A DNA stretch of 64,000 nucleotides, from the NCBI GenBank assembly GCA_002298335.1, contig DBNK01000028.1, positions 56,618-120,617 of the forward strand, written 5' to 3'. A program made the translations under genes and the position numbers. The notes below the pieces were generated by a model that was given only the letters and a program-made list of their open reading frames with translations, had not been told where the DNA came from and made no database searches. Position 1 is the first letter of the stretch. Every line of letters starts with the position of its first letter. Shown here one piece after another: positions 34,641 through 43,763 of this stretch. Source of the DNA: Thalassolituus sp. UBA674 (lineage in GTDB: Bacteria; Pseudomonadota; Gammaproteobacteria; Pseudomonadales; Oceanobacteraceae).

Positions 34641-35351
34641 TCAGATATCCATGCCCAGACGGCGTGCGGCTTCTTCGTAGCCTTCAACCACACCACCCAG
34701 TCCCTGACGGAAACGGTCTTTATCCATTTTCTCGCGGGTGTTTTTATCCCACAGGCGGCAACCATCGGGAGAGAATTCATCACCCAGTGTTACTTCACCA
34801 TTGAAAACACCGAACTCGAGTTTGTAATCCACCAGCAGCATGTCGCCATCAAGGAACATCTGCTTGAGAATTTCATTCACTTTGAACGTGAGTTCTTTCA
34901 TACGCGCGATCTGAGCTTCGCTCGCCCAGCCAAAGGTAGCCGCATGGGACTCATTCACCATAGGGTCGCCCAGTGCGTCATTTTTCAGAAAGAGTTCAAA
35001 GGTTGGCGGATTCAGCTCTTTGCCCTCTTCCACGCCCAGACGGCGGACCAGACTGCCAGCAGCGAGGTTACGCACCACACATTCCAGCGGAATCATATCC
35101 AGTTTTTTGACCAGAGCCTCATTATCAGACAGCAGTTTTTCAAAGTGTGTCGGAATTCCCGCGTCACTCAGTTTCTGCATGATGAAGGCATTGAATAAAT
35201 TGTTGATCCGGCCTTTACGGTCCAGCTGCTCTACTTTTTTGCCATCGAAGGCAGACGTGTCATTGCGGAATTCAAGCACCATGTAATCAGGGTCATCCGT
35301 GGTGTACACAGATTTGGCTTTACCTGAATAAAGCAGTTCACGCTTTTCCAT
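34641..35351 (-). CDS. purC: SAICAR synthetase
   Basis: Phosphoribosylaminoimidazole-succinocarboxamide synthase of purine synthesis. ELLYSGKAKSVYTTDD opens the protein, FRNDTSAFDGKK and PLECVVRNLAAGSL carry the ATP and CAIR sites, and LVDYKLEFGVF and GDEFSPDGCRLWD are the C-terminal signatures. The chosen ATG at 35351 has GGAGAA upstream and gives 236 residues, the normal size. It follows the dapA-bamC-MBL genes, as in many gammaproteobacteria. Confidence 0.96.
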   Translation of the reverse strand: MEKRELLYSGKAKSVYTTDDPDYMVLEFRNDTSAFDGKKVEQLDRKGRINNLFNAFIMQKLSDAGIPTHFEKLLSDNEALVKKLDMIPLECVVRNLAAGSLVRRLGVEEGKELNPPTFELFLKNDALGDPMVNESHAATFGWASEAQIARMKELTFKVNEILKQMFLDGDMLLVDYKLEFGVFNGEVTLGDEFSPDGCRLWDKNTREKMDKDRFRQGLGGVVEGYEEAARRLGMDI

Positions 35352-35373
35352 ATTGTTCTCCGGAGTCACAAAT

Positions 35374-36156
35374 TCACTGCGTAACAGATGCCACCTGCAC
35401 CTGATACCAGTCTGATACAAGGTCCTGCTCCAGCAGGATAACGTCTTCCGGCTGGCACTGCAGAGCGCCGCTGAGCGCCTGAGCTACCAGATCCGGATGG
35501 TTGTTCTTTTCGCTGATATGACCCACCGTTACCCGGCTGAGTCCGGGCCAGCTGACCCGGCGGATGAAATCCGCACACTGTTCATTACTCAGATGCCCGT
35601 AATCTCCGGCCACCCGTACCTTGAGGCTGGGCGGATACGGACCATTCTGCAGCATCACCGGATCATGGTTGGCTTCCACCTGCAGGGCATGGCAGCCACG
35701 GTAGGCATCCACCAGATGCGGGGTCAGTGAGCCAAGGTCCGACAGTATACCAAGCTTATGGCCGTCATCACTCTCTATCACAAACTGCAAAGGCTCATGA
35801 GCGTCGTGAGGCACCACCACCGGCAAGACCTTCATCGAACCGATCTTCACGGTTTCACACGAGCGGATACAGCGCCACAACGGATGTTCCAGACAATCCA
35901 TTTTGCGGGCAGTACCGAAGGAAGTGTAAAACGGAATCTGCAGGTGATCACAGACGGTCAGGATACCTTTGGCATGGTCGGCGTGCTCATGCGTGACCAG
36001 CACGCCCTGCAGCCAGCCCGGCGAAGCGCCCGCCTGCTCCAGTCTCTGCAACAGGGTCCGGCGTGAGAATCCACAGTCGATCAGCAGGGCCGACGACCGG
36101 TATTCCACCAGGGTCGCATTTCCCCGGCTGCCGCTGCCGAGAGACAGGTACCTCAC
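35374..36156 (-). CDS. MBL-fold metallohydrolase (YycJ/WalJ-like)
   Basis: Metallo-beta-lactamase superfamily protein of 260 residues. LSLGSGSRGNATLVE opens the fold, THEHADHAKG is the HxHxDH metal motif (near residue 57), and VEANHDP and TVGHISEKNNHPD supply further metal ligands. Relatives (YycJ/WalJ) are proposed nucleases; the exact role here is unknown. Its start overlaps the bamC stop by four bases, so it is co-expressed with bamC and probably purC. Confidence 0.85.
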   Translation of the reverse strand: MRYLSLGSGSRGNATLVEYRSSALLIDCGFSRRTLLQRLEQAGASPGWLQGVLVTHEHADHAKGILTVCDHLQIPFYTSFGTARKMDCLEHPLWRCIRSCETVKIGSMKVLPVVVPHDAHEPLQFVIESDDGHKLGILSDLGSLTPHLVDAYRGCHALQVEANHDPVMLQNGPYPPSLKVRVAGDYGHLSNEQCADFIRRVSWPGLSRVTVGHISEKNNHPDLVAQALSGALQCQPEDVILLEQDLVSDWYQVQVASVTQ

Positions 36157-36797
36157 TTGCTCAGCTGTTGCTTCAGTTCAGTCAGAACCCGGTGAGTCAG
36201 ATCTTCGTCTGCCAGAGTTTCAGGATCATTCAGCAGAGACAGATACACACCATCACCGGCCCGGTTCATTTTCAGCAGGAAAGTAGCAACCGGCGCAGGT
36301 GGCTCTGACCAGAGTTTTTTCCACCAGCTGCGGGTATCTTCCTGAGCTTCCGGGTTTGGCAGATCAACATAATACGTGCCGATACTGCGGTTAAGATCCG
36401 ACAGGGTGATATCCGAAGCGCCCAGAGCTTCGGTCACACGCGCCCAGGACACAGCAAATGGCGTACTCAGACGCAGAATTTCAGTGCCGGAGCCATCGCG
36501 TTCAATACGCGGATTAGTATCGTAGCTCTGGAATTCACTGAGACTGGTGACGCGTTCATCATCATCCAGATTCTCTGGCAGGCGGTCCGGCGTCGGTGCA
36601 ATGAATTTCTCCGGTAACGGATCATTGGACACCGCCGCAGGCACCGGATAACGGTCTTCCGTATCCAGAGCCACCCCCGCTGGCAGGCGGGTCGGGGAAG
36701 ACTCGCCGGTTTCCAGATATTTCAGGGATTCATTCGGAAAGAGGTAGCTGCAGCCGCTCAGCGTCAGCAGAAGGAATGGCAGAAAAAATCGCATCAT
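36153..36797 (-). CDS. bamC: Short BamC/NlpB outer-membrane assembly lipoprotein
   Basis: Accessory lipoprotein of the BAM complex. The signal ends LTLSGCSYLF (Cys about 16), residues 17-80 are an extended acidic/Pro-rich lasso that in E. coli binds BamD, and residues 105-214 form one helix-grip domain (LRLSTPFAVSWARVTEAL to HRVLTELKQQ). E. coli BamC is 344 residues with two such domains; this protein lacks the second. Two ATG codons begin the frame, and the second is equally likely. Gene order dapA-bamC-purC supports the call. Confidence 0.85.
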   Translation of the reverse strand: MMRFFLPFLLLTLSGCSYLFPNESLKYLETGESSPTRLPAGVALDTEDRYPVPAAVSNDPLPEKFIAPTPDRLPENLDDDERVTSLSEFQSYDTNPRIERDGSGTEILRLSTPFAVSWARVTEALGASDITLSDLNRSIGTYYVDLPNPEAQEDTRSWWKKLWSEPPAPVATFLLKMNRAGDGVYLSLLNDPETLADEDLTHRVLTELKQQLSK

Positions 36798-36803
36798 GTA
36801 CCG

Positions 36804-37679
36804 TCAGATCAGTTCCAGGCTGGCCAGGGCCAGCTCGACTTTTGGCTGGAATCGGGTGTCCAGCTCAACCAGGGGCAGACGGATGCCTTCTTGGCAAAGA
36901 CCCATCCGCTTCAGTGCCCATTTAACCGGCACCGGGTTCGCTTCCACGAACATGGCGTTGTGCAGCGCCATCAGGCGCTCATTCAGCGCCGCCGCTTCGG
37001 CTGCCTTGCCGTCCAGTGCCAGCATACAGAGCTCGTGCATGAGTGCCGGGGCAACGTTGGCCGTTACGGAGATATTGCCTTTGCCACCAGCAGCGATCAG
37101 CTCCCACGCTGTGGCATCATCACCGGAGTACACCGCCATACGGTCACCAACCAGCTCGATCAGCTGGCGCCCACGGGCCAGGTCGCCGGTGGCGTCTTTG
37201 ATCGCCGTAATCTGAGGTACATCCGCCAGCGCCGCAACCGTCTCCGGCAGCATGTCTACAGCGGTACGGCCGGGAACATTATAAAGCCACTGCGGGATAT
37301 CCACGGCAGCAGCAATCGCCTCATAGTGACGGATCAGGCCACGCTGTGGTGGTTTGTTGTAATACGGCGTCACCAGCAGGCAGGCATCAGCGCCCACCCG
37401 TTTGGCTTCGGCCGTCAGCTCAATCGCTTCGGAGGTATTGTTCGCACCGGTACCGGCAATAATGGGACGACGGCCCGCCGCGGTCTTCACCACACGCTCA
37501 ACAGTGGCAATGTGTTCTTCCGGGTTCAGAGTAGCGGATTCGCCGGTGGTTCCCACCGCCACAATGGCATCGGTACCTTTGCTGATGTGGAACTCAACCA
37601 GCTGATCGAGGGCTTCCCAGTCGATACTGCCGTCCGGGTGCATGGGCGTAATCAGAGCAACAATGCTACCGGTAATCAT
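36804..37679 (-). CDS. dapA: 4-hydroxy-tetrahydrodipicolinate synthase
   Basis: First dedicated enzyme of lysine/diaminopimelate synthesis, condensing pyruvate with aspartate semialdehyde. GSIVALITPMHPDGSIDWEA opens the protein, VGTTGESATL binds the substrate carboxylate, YYNKPPQRG carries the catalytic Tyr, and AIKDATGDL the Schiff-base Lys (about residue 161). The length, 291 residues, is standard. It lies six bases before bamC in one transcription unit. Confidence 0.96.
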   Translation of the reverse strand: MITGSIVALITPMHPDGSIDWEALDQLVEFHISKGTDAIVAVGTTGESATLNPEEHIATVERVVKTAAGRRPIIAGTGANNTSEAIELTAEAKRVGADACLLVTPYYNKPPQRGLIRHYEAIAAAVDIPQWLYNVPGRTAVDMLPETVAALADVPQITAIKDATGDLARGRQLIELVGDRMAVYSGDDATAWELIAAGGKGNISVTANVAPALMHELCMLALDGKAAEAAALNERLMALHNAMFVEANPVPVKWALKRMGLCQEGIRLPLVELDTRFQPKVELALASLELI

Positions 37680-37808
37680 TCAGGTGTATCTCCGAGTATC
37701 TTGAGGTGCAGCATCCGGCCTGAGCGGCCGGAATACGCAGAAAAACATCACCCGGCTGCGGGCAATTCAGGAATGCGAAGTCTACTGACGGGGCCGGACG
37801 CTGACAAG

Positions 37809-38876
37809 TCAATCTTCCTCCCCGGCAGCGTGAGACACAGGCCAGGCTGTGACCACAGCTTTGAACAGGGTTGCCAGGGGAATGGCAAAGAAAACACCCC
37901 AGAAGCCCCATAGCCCGCCAAATACCAGCACCGCGAAAATAATCGCCACCGGATGCAGGTTAACCACTTCTGAAAACAGCAGGGGGACCAGCACGTTACC
38001 ATCCAGCGCCTGTATGATCAGGTACGCCAGCATGAGCCACATAAAGATGTCACTCCAGCCCCACTGCATGTAGCCGACGAGAGCGATGGGCACGGTTACC
38101 ACCGTCGCGCCGATGTAGGGGATGAGCACGGAAATCCCGACCAGCAACGCCAGCAGTGCCGCATAGTTCAACCCGAAAATGACGAAGGTGATGTAGGAGA
38201 TACCGCCGACGATCACAATCTCCACGGATTTACCGCGGATATAGTTGGCAATCTGCAGATCCATTTCTGTCCAGACGTTATTCAGCAGGTAACGCTTACG
38301 CGGCAGAAAATCAGTCAGCCATTTGATGATCTGGTGAGAATCCTTCAGAAAGAAGAACACCAGAATCGGCACCAGCACACAGTAAATCAGCACAGTGACC
38401 ACACCGGTGATGCCGGAAACCGAGGACGTCAGCACCAGCTGCCCGAGAGACGTGACCTCTTCACGGATCTGCTTGCTCCACTCCACGGCCTGTTCCATCG
38501 ACACCAGATCCGGGTAGCGTTCCGGCAGCAGCATCAGCAGGTCCTGCCCGTCCTGCGCCATGCGCGGGACTTCATAGACAAATTCGACCAGCTGCTTCCA
38601 GGTTGCCGGCAGAACCACCAGCAGAAAGGCCAGCATGATGGCCATAAACAGCAGAAAAACCACCGTGGTCGCCGTCAGATGACTCACGCCACGCTTCTTG
38701 AACGCATTGACCACGCCCTGCAGCAGATAAGACACCACCACAGCCACCAGAAACGGCGCCAGGACCTGGCCCATAAAAAGAACCAGCAACAGCAGGCCGC
38801 TGAGCAGAAGAAGCAGAATCAGCGCTTCTTCATCGGAGAAATAACGGTCTATCCAGCGACGGAAGACGTCGTACAT
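37809..38876 (-). CDS. perM: AI-2E family transporter / PerM-type permease
   Basis: Integral membrane protein of 355 residues with about eight hydrophobic segments. The N-terminus has paired helices (ALILLLLLSGLLLLVLFMG), and the C-terminal half has the UPF0118 signature VLIPYIGATVVTVPIAL with following LIIQALDGNVLVPLLFSEVVNLHPVAIIFAVL-type sequence (NLHPVAIIFAVLVFGG). The family includes TqsA, but most members, including PerM, have no proven substrate. It is next to tusA-like and bepA genes, the usual gammaproteobacterial arrangement. Confidence 0.87.
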   Translation of the reverse strand: MYDVFRRWIDRYFSDEEALILLLLLSGLLLLVLFMGQVLAPFLVAVVVSYLLQGVVNAFKKRGVSHLTATTVVFLLFMAIMLAFLLVVLPATWKQLVEFVYEVPRMAQDGQDLLMLLPERYPDLVSMEQAVEWSKQIREEVTSLGQLVLTSSVSGITGVVTVLIYCVLVPILVFFFLKDSHQIIKWLTDFLPRKRYLLNNVWTEMDLQIANYIRGKSVEIVIVGGISYITFVIFGLNYAALLALLVGISVLIPYIGATVVTVPIALVGYMQWGWSDIFMWLMLAYLIIQALDGNVLVPLLFSEVVNLHPVAIIFAVLVFGGLWGFWGVFFAIPLATLFKAVVTAWPVSHAAGEED

Positions 38877-38879
38877 AAT

Positions 38880-39125
38880 TCAGTTTCCTCTGACGATCCA
38901 GAAATAAAACACACCCTCAGACTCGCAGGTGTCGAGAAGTTCATGCGGACTCATTTCCAGATAACGCGGAATATCCCTGGAGCTGCCTGCATCCTTTGCC
39001 ATGACTTTGAGTATATCGCCGGGATTGAGATTCTTCAGAGCCATCTTGGTTTTCAGCAGTGGCATGGGACATTGCAGCTCGCAAACATCCAGCTCAGAAG
39101 AAATGTGCAGATCAGAATTAGACAC
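38880..39125 (-). CDS. TusA/SirA-family sulfurtransferase-like protein
   Basis: Small 81-residue protein with the family motif CELQCPMPLLKTK, whose second Cys of the CPxP block is the sulfur-carrying residue, and an IF3-like alpha/beta fold (VMAKDAGSSRDIPRYL). It may carry persulfide sulfur, but the housekeeping TusA assignment is not certain because TusA paralogues differ. GTG 39125 is chosen because AAGG lies eight bases upstream; GTG 39146 in the same frame lacks a site. It ends three bases before perM begins. Confidence 0.75.
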   Translation of the reverse strand: MSNSDLHISSELDVCELQCPMPLLKTKMALKNLNPGDILKVMAKDAGSSRDIPRYLEMSPHELLDTCESEGVFYFWIVRGN

Positions 39126-39251
39126 AACGCGGACCTTTTGCCACACTCAGATAAGGTGTGTCTGTCACTGTTGCCGGCGCACCTGAACCATTATGACTAA
39201 CCGCCGGTCGAAGATACCCGCCCGATACCGATAAAAAGCAGGATTCTTGCG

Positions 39252-40685
39252 TTGAAAAAGCTGTTTGTTCTGATTCTGTTTGCACTGTCGTTTTCTGGAA
39301 AAGGATATTCTGAAACCGAGCTTCCGGCACTGGGTGATAGTACGTCCGGGCTCATATCCTTGCAACAGGAACAGGAGCTTGGCAGTCTGTGGTTACGCCA
39401 GCTGCGCGCCAATCAGGCAACCATTGATGACCCTCTGCTGATCACCTGGTTTACCGACTCTATTTACCAGCTGGTGCCCTTCTCCGAGCTCGCCGTGACC
39501 GACCTGCAACTGGTGGTGGTCGACAGCCCGCAGCTCAATGCTTTTGCCGTTCCCGGTGGCATTATCGGTATCAATTACGGCCTGTTTCTCTACACCGCCG
39601 ATGAGGACGAACTGGCCTCTGTGCTGTCACACGAACTTGTGCACCTGAGCCAGCGCCATTTTGCGCGTCAGGTCGAAGCGGCTCAGCGCCGCAACCCGAT
39701 TGCGCTTGCCACCCTGCTGGCCAGTATCATCCTGATTGCCACCGACAACCCGGATGCCGGATTTGCCGGCCTGGTCAGCAGTCAGGCTGCCGCCATCCAG
39801 AGCCAGCTGGCCTACAGCCGGGATTTTGAACGCGAAGCCGACCGCCTGGGTATGAACATTCTGGTGCAGTCTGGCATGGATGCTCACGCCATGCCGGAAA
39901 TGTTCAGCAGCATGATGGAGGCCAACCGCTACTCCAGCTCTGCCCTCGAATTTCTTATGACCCACCCGCTGACCCCGTCACGGGTTTCCGATGCCGGTAA
40001 CCGTGCAGAGCAGTATCCGATCCGTCCGCGCACACGCAGTTTCGAGTTTCTGGCGCTGAAGCTCGGCGCCGAGCGGCGCTATCAGCTGAAGGACAACAGT
40101 GCCGCCGAGTTCCGCCAGCGTCTGGAAAACGCCAGAGGTGTGGACCGGGATGCCCTGCTCTACCAGCTGGCCGACATAGCACTGGTTCAGCGCGAACCCC
40201 AGAAAGGAATGAACTACCTACAGCAGGTTTCCGCAGAATACCGGCAGCATCCGGCTATGGACGCCCTGCAGGCAAAACTTCTGGCGGCAGACAACCAGGT
40301 GGCGGATGCCACCTCCCTGCTGCGCCAGAAGCTGCTGATCCACCCCCAGGATCTGTCACTGCGCGAGACCCTGAGCCGCATACTGATCGATACAAACCGC
40401 CCGGCTGAAGCCATACCGCTGCTGAAAGATCTGACTGCAGATTACCCGCAGATGCCTTTCTCCTGGTCATTACTGAGCGAGGCAGCGAACGCCGCCGGGG
40501 ATCAGGTACTTGCGTACAGGGCATTGGGTGAAAGTTATTATTTTTCCGGACGCCGTCAGGATGCGGTACAGCAGTTCCGCTCCGCCATCCGCGAAGCCGC
40601 ACGCATCAAAGACTTTCAACGAGAGTCGGCCATCCGTGAACGTCTGCGCTATATCGAAGCAAGTGACGACCGCTTACCGGGCTGA
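39252..40685 (+). CDS. bepA: Periplasmic M48 metalloprotease with TPR domain (BepA/YfgC)
   Basis: Protease-chaperone that helps LptD and other outer-membrane proteins assemble and degrades misfolded ones. A signal peptide (MKKLFVLILFALSFSGKGYS, TTG start) precedes the zinc protease domain with SHELVHLSQRHF (HExxH, about residues 127-131) and FEREADRLG (third ligand Glu). Residues 290-470 are tetratricopeptide repeats. The length, 477 residues, is close to E. coli BepA (487). TTG 39252 is the only start that gives a complete signal peptide; CAGGA is about eight bases upstream. Confidence 0.9.
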   Translation: MKKLFVLILFALSFSGKGYSETELPALGDSTSGLISLQQEQELGSLWLRQLRANQATIDDPLLITWFTDSIYQLVPFSELAVTDLQLVVVDSPQLNAFAVPGGIIGINYGLFLYTADEDELASVLSHELVHLSQRHFARQVEAAQRRNPIALATLLASIILIATDNPDAGFAGLVSSQAAAIQSQLAYSRDFEREADRLGMNILVQSGMDAHAMPEMFSSMMEANRYSSSALEFLMTHPLTPSRVSDAGNRAEQYPIRPRTRSFEFLALKLGAERRYQLKDNSAAEFRQRLENARGVDRDALLYQLADIALVQREPQKGMNYLQQVSAEYRQHPAMDALQAKLLAADNQVADATSLLRQKLLIHPQDLSLRETLSRILIDTNRPAEAIPLLKDLTADYPQMPFSWSLLSEAANAAGDQVLAYRALGESYYFSGRRQDAVQQFRSAIREAARIKDFQRESAIRERLRYIEASDDRLPG

Positions 40686-40746
40686 TCAGCCGCAGAAACG
40701 AAAAAGCGAAGAAAAATAGAAAATAATGAAAGACCCAGAGACGAAA

Positions 40747-40767
40747 AGGGCCGGAAATTCCGGCCCT
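40747..40767 (-). terminator. Terminator of nadA (also faces bepA)
   Basis: A near-perfect palindrome, AGGGCCGGAAATTCCGGCCCT, is followed on the minus strand by TTTTCG just past the nadA stop. On the plus strand there is no T run. Confidence 0.75.
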
Positions 40768-40785
40768 GAACAGAGTCATTCCGTC

Positions 40786-41829
40786 TCAGACAACGGCAAC
40801 CGGACGACGGAAGTTCAGCATCCGGGTCAGGCTCTTTACTGCCTTCACACGCACATCTTCATCCACCAGAATTTCCTGATCGCCATTACGCAGTACATTA
40901 CGGATCTTCTCCAGCGAGTTCATCCCCATCCAGGGACAATGCGCACAGCTGCGGCAGGCAGCACCATTACCGGCCGTCGGCGCGGCAATCAGCAGCTTAT
41001 CCGGGGCCGCCTGTTGCATCTTGTAGAAAATCGCCTTATCCGTTGCCACGATCATGGTCTCGTTCGGCAAGGTCTGGGCCGCAGCAATCAGCTGACTGGT
41101 TGAACCAACCACATCAGCCAGTCTGACCACCGCCGCAGGCGATTCAGGGTGTACCAGAACGGCCGCGTCCGGATAGACGGTCTTCAGCTCTTCAACACCC
41201 AGCGCACGGAATTCATCGTGCACAATACAGGCGCTGTCCCATATCAGCATGTCCGCACCGGTCTGCTGCTGTACGTAGGAGCCCAGATGTTTGTCCGGGG
41301 CCCAGATCAGCTTCTCGCCCTGCTCTTTCAGGTGAGTCACGACATCCAGGGCAATGCTGGAGGTGACAACCCAATCAGCGCGTGCTTTGACCGCCGCTGA
41401 AGTATTGGCATACACCACAACAGTACGGTCCGGATGCTGATCGCAGAATGCGGTGAACTCATCCGCCGGACAGCCGAGGTCCAGTGAGCAGGTGGCCTCC
41501 AGTGTCGGCATCAGGATACGTTTGCCGGGACTGAGAATCTTGGCGGTCTCACCCATAAAACGGACGCCGGCGACGATCAGTGTGGTGGCAGGATGGTCAT
41601 TGCCGAAGCGGGCCATCTCCAGCGAGTCGGCCACACAGCCTCCGGTAGCTTCAGCCAGCGCCTGAATCTCCGGATCGGTATAGTAATGGGCAACGATGAC
41701 AGCATTCTCACGTTTCAGCAGCTCCCGGATCTCGTTGATCAGGGCGAGCTGTTCATCCGGGTTGGTCACCGGATCTTCACGGTTCCAGTATGTCCGGATA
41801 ATGTCTGTCATACGATCGGCTGCAGTCAT
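40786..41829 (-). CDS. nadA: Quinolinate synthase A
   Basis: Iron-sulfur enzyme making quinolinate from iminoaspartate and dihydroxyacetone phosphate for NAD synthesis. AVIVAHYYTDPEIQALAE, VRFMGETAKILSPGK, LEATCSLDLGCPADEF, SACIVHDEF, HPESPAAVV and GAACRSCAHCPWMGMN are all family motifs; the cluster cysteines lie in three of them. The frame is open seven codons further to a GTG at 41850; ATG 41829 gives 347 residues, the usual size. ATG 41811 is a second alternative. No nadB or nadC is adjacent. Confidence 0.95.
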   Translation of the reverse strand: MTAADRMTDIIRTYWNREDPVTNPDEQLALINEIRELLKRENAVIVAHYYTDPEIQALAEATGGCVADSLEMARFGNDHPATTLIVAGVRFMGETAKILSPGKRILMPTLEATCSLDLGCPADEFTAFCDQHPDRTVVVYANTSAAVKARADWVVTSSIALDVVTHLKEQGEKLIWAPDKHLGSYVQQQTGADMLIWDSACIVHDEFRALGVEELKTVYPDAAVLVHPESPAAVVRLADVVGSTSQLIAAAQTLPNETMIVATDKAIFYKMQQAAPDKLLIAAPTAGNGAACRSCAHCPWMGMNSLEKIRNVLRNGDQEILVDEDVRVKAVKSLTRMLNFRRPVAVV

Positions 41830-41962
41830 AACGTTACTTCTGACTCTCACAGAAATTGAAAAAACGCTGCTTACCGGTAGAGCCGGGAATTCAGCTCCGT
41901 GATTTTAACACAAAATCGTGTCATTCAGCGCTTGCCTGCCCGGCTCTGTGACCGGGATACAA

Positions 41963-41996
41963 AAAAGGGAGAAAGCCAATGCTTTCTCCCTTTTTA
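41963..41996. terminator. Terminator after the tRNA-Lys pair
   Basis: An A run, GGGAGAAAGC-CAAT-GCTTTCTCCC, then five T: a 10-bp perfect stem with tracts on both sides. On the minus strand it ends the tRNA-Lys transcript before nadA. Confidence 0.88.
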
Positions 41997-42005
41997 CAGG
42001 TGTAA

Positions 42006-42081
42006 TGGTGGGTCGTGCTGGACTCGAACCAGCGACCAATTGGTTAAAAGCCAACTGCTCTACCAACTGAGCTAACGACCC
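42006..42081 (-). tRNA. tRNA-Lys (anticodon TTT), copy 1
   Basis: A 76-base cloverleaf on the minus strand: acceptor GGGTCGT pairs with ACGACCC, anticodon loop CTTTTAA, T-loop GGTTCGAGTCC, and an encoded ACCA end. It has the same sequence as copy 2. Confidence 0.96.
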
Positions 42082-42124
42082 TCTGAGCCATGTCCGGACT
42101 CTGTCTGCCGGACTGCCAGAAAGG

Positions 42125-42200
42125 TGGTGGGTCGTGCTGGACTCGAACCAGCGACCAATTGGTTAAAAGCCAACTGCTCTACCAACTGAGCTAACGACCC
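42125..42200 (-). tRNA. tRNA-Lys (anticodon TTT), copy 2
   Basis: Identical in sequence to copy 1 and 43 bases upstream of it in the transcript; the two are a tandem duplication read from the promoter at 42214-42241. Confidence 0.96.
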
Positions 42201-42213
42201 GAAGGAGGCGCAT

Positions 42214-42241
42214 ATAATACTCAAAAATCTTTCAGTGGCAA
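42214..42241 (-). promoter_or_regulatory. Promoter of the tRNA-Lys pair
   Basis: On the minus strand TTGCCA (42236-42241) and TATTAT (42214-42219) are 16 bases apart, with a GC-rich stretch (GCGCC) after the -10 box and the tRNA starting 13 bases later. Confidence 0.65.
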
Positions 42242-42331
42242 CCCTGAGATGAAAAAAGTTTTTCTTTCATAGACTTAGACGGGTTAGACAGGTGTCGTTG
42301 AGAGCTACAGAAGAAGATCAGAATGGGGAAA

Positions 42332-42353
42332 GATGCCGGAGAATACCGGCATC
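42332..42353 (-). terminator. Terminator of the tol-pal operon
   Basis: GATGCCGG and CCGGCATC pair around GAATAC-type loop sequence, overlapping the cpoB stop codon; on the minus strand TTTCCCC follows. The T tract is short, so strength is moderate. Confidence 0.6.
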
Positions 42354-43191
42354 AGAGGGTACTGGCACCCGTTTCGGGCGTCATTTTCTCAAGATAGGAT
42401 TTCGCCAGCGCAACCGTACCATCGGCCTTACCGGAAAACTGGGTCATCACCCGGTTCAGCATGGTCCGGGCCTCGGCTTTTTTACCCTGACGGTCGAGCG
42501 TCACACCCAGTTTGTAGGTGGCATCTGCGGCCTTACCGTGCTCAGGATAGGACTCAATGACCGAACTGAAGCGCTCTCCTGCCAGATCCAGCTTGCCATC
42601 GATCAGGTAAACCTCACCCGCCCAGTACAGGGCATTGGCAACCAGAGCGTCGTCCGGATACTGTTTGGCAAACTGATCGAAGCCCGCTGCGGCTTCAGAG
42701 AATTTTTTCGCCCTGACCAGCTCCATCGCCTCGCGATAGGCATCTGAAGCAGGCTTCAGTGGCGCTTCAGAGGCTGCGGGGGATTCGGAAGTGGTTGTGG
42801 CCGGAATAACTGAGCCTGAGGTCAGCAGCGTAAGACGGCGGTCGAGATCGAGGTAACGGTCCTGCTGCGACTGTTCCAGCATCTGCTGGCGTGCGGACTG
42901 CTCTTCGACTTTGCCACGCAGCATAGTCACTTCCTGCTGCAGCTGTTCGACCTGAGCGAGAAGCTCACTGACAAGCCCCTGTGAGCTATCACCGGGCAAG
43001 GTACCGGACAACTGCGGAATGGTTCCGCTGGTCTCCGGCAGAGAAGACGGTAACTGAGAAGGGCCGGGATTCTCAGCCGGTTTCTTGGCAGGTGCTACCA
43101 CCTGTGTCGAACCGACGGAAACCCAGCCCTCTTCAGCGCCAGCCTGGCTGCAGAATGCAGCCAGAGCAGGCAACAACAACCAGTAACGCAT
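42352..43191 (-). CDS. cpoB: Tol-Pal coordinator CpoB (YbgF)
   Basis: Periplasmic protein linking Tol-Pal constriction with peptidoglycan synthesis by PBP1B. A signal peptide ends SQAGA, residues 85-125 form the trimerising coiled coil (LAQVEQLQQEVTMLRGKVEE and following), and residues 160-275 are TPR repeats (AYREAMELVRAKKFSEAAAG, ALYWAGEVYLIDGKLDLA, ADATYKLGVTLDRQGKKAEA). The length is 279 residues. It overlaps the pal stop by one base (TAATG) and ends the operon. Confidence 0.93.
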   Translation of the reverse strand: MRYWLLLPALAAFCSQAGAEEGWVSVGSTQVVAPAKKPAENPGPSQLPSSLPETSGTIPQLSGTLPGDSSQGLVSELLAQVEQLQQEVTMLRGKVEEQSARQQMLEQSQQDRYLDLDRRLTLLTSGSVIPATTTSESPAASEAPLKPASDAYREAMELVRAKKFSEAAAGFDQFAKQYPDDALVANALYWAGEVYLIDGKLDLAGERFSSVIESYPEHGKAADATYKLGVTLDRQGKKAEARTMLNRVMTQFSGKADGTVALAKSYLEKMTPETGASTL

Positions 43192-43724
43192 TACTTGGCG
43201 GTGTATTTGATTTCTACGCGACGGTTTTTCGCCCAGCTGGATTCAGTGTGACCCATAGCAGCTGGTTTTTCTTCACCGAAGCTGACAACGCTGATCTGAG
43301 ACGCATCAGCACCGTTCGCCATCAGGAAACGACGTACGGCAACGGCCCGACGCTCGCCCAGAGCCATGTTGTACTCAGGAGTACCGCGCTCGTCAGCGTG
43401 ACCTTCCAGAGTGACTTTAGCGGAGGCGTTAGCATCCAGATATTTGGCGTGTGCAGTCAGAGCGGCTTTCGCTTCGTTTTTGATAGTGGATTCATCAAAA
43501 TCAAAGTAGAAAACAGTCATTTCACGCAGCTGAGCATCAGCCTGAGCCTGCAGTTCTTCAGCAGACAGGGTAACCTGTTCAACTTTTTTGGTTGGCTCTT
43601 CAACCACAACTGGCTGAGCGGTGGTCAGTGCATCACCTTCATCAACGCTGTTGCTGGAACAGGCAGTGATGGCGACGGCTGCGAAAGCAACACCCATGGC
43701 TTTGATCAGAGCAGATTTTTGCAT
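43191..43724 (-). CDS. pal: Peptidoglycan-associated lipoprotein Pal
   Basis: Outer-membrane lipoprotein anchoring the membrane to peptidoglycan and binding TolB. The signal ends VAITACSSN (Cys about 22); the C-terminal OmpA-like domain has VYFDFDESTI-type sequence (FYFDFDESTIKNEA), VTLEGHADERGTPEYNMALGE and RRVEIKY, with the diaminopimelate-binding Asp and Arg. The length is 177 residues. It is 39 bases downstream of tolB. Confidence 0.96.
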   Translation of the reverse strand: MQKSALIKAMGVAFAAVAITACSSNSVDEGDALTTAQPVVVEEPTKKVEQVTLSAEELQAQADAQLREMTVFYFDFDESTIKNEAKAALTAHAKYLDANASAKVTLEGHADERGTPEYNMALGERRAVAVRRFLMANGADASQISVVSFGEEKPAAMGHTESSWAKNRRVEIKYTAK

Positions 43725-43763
43725 GTTATTTCCCCGAGATAGGTTGGTTTAAAACAAGGATTG

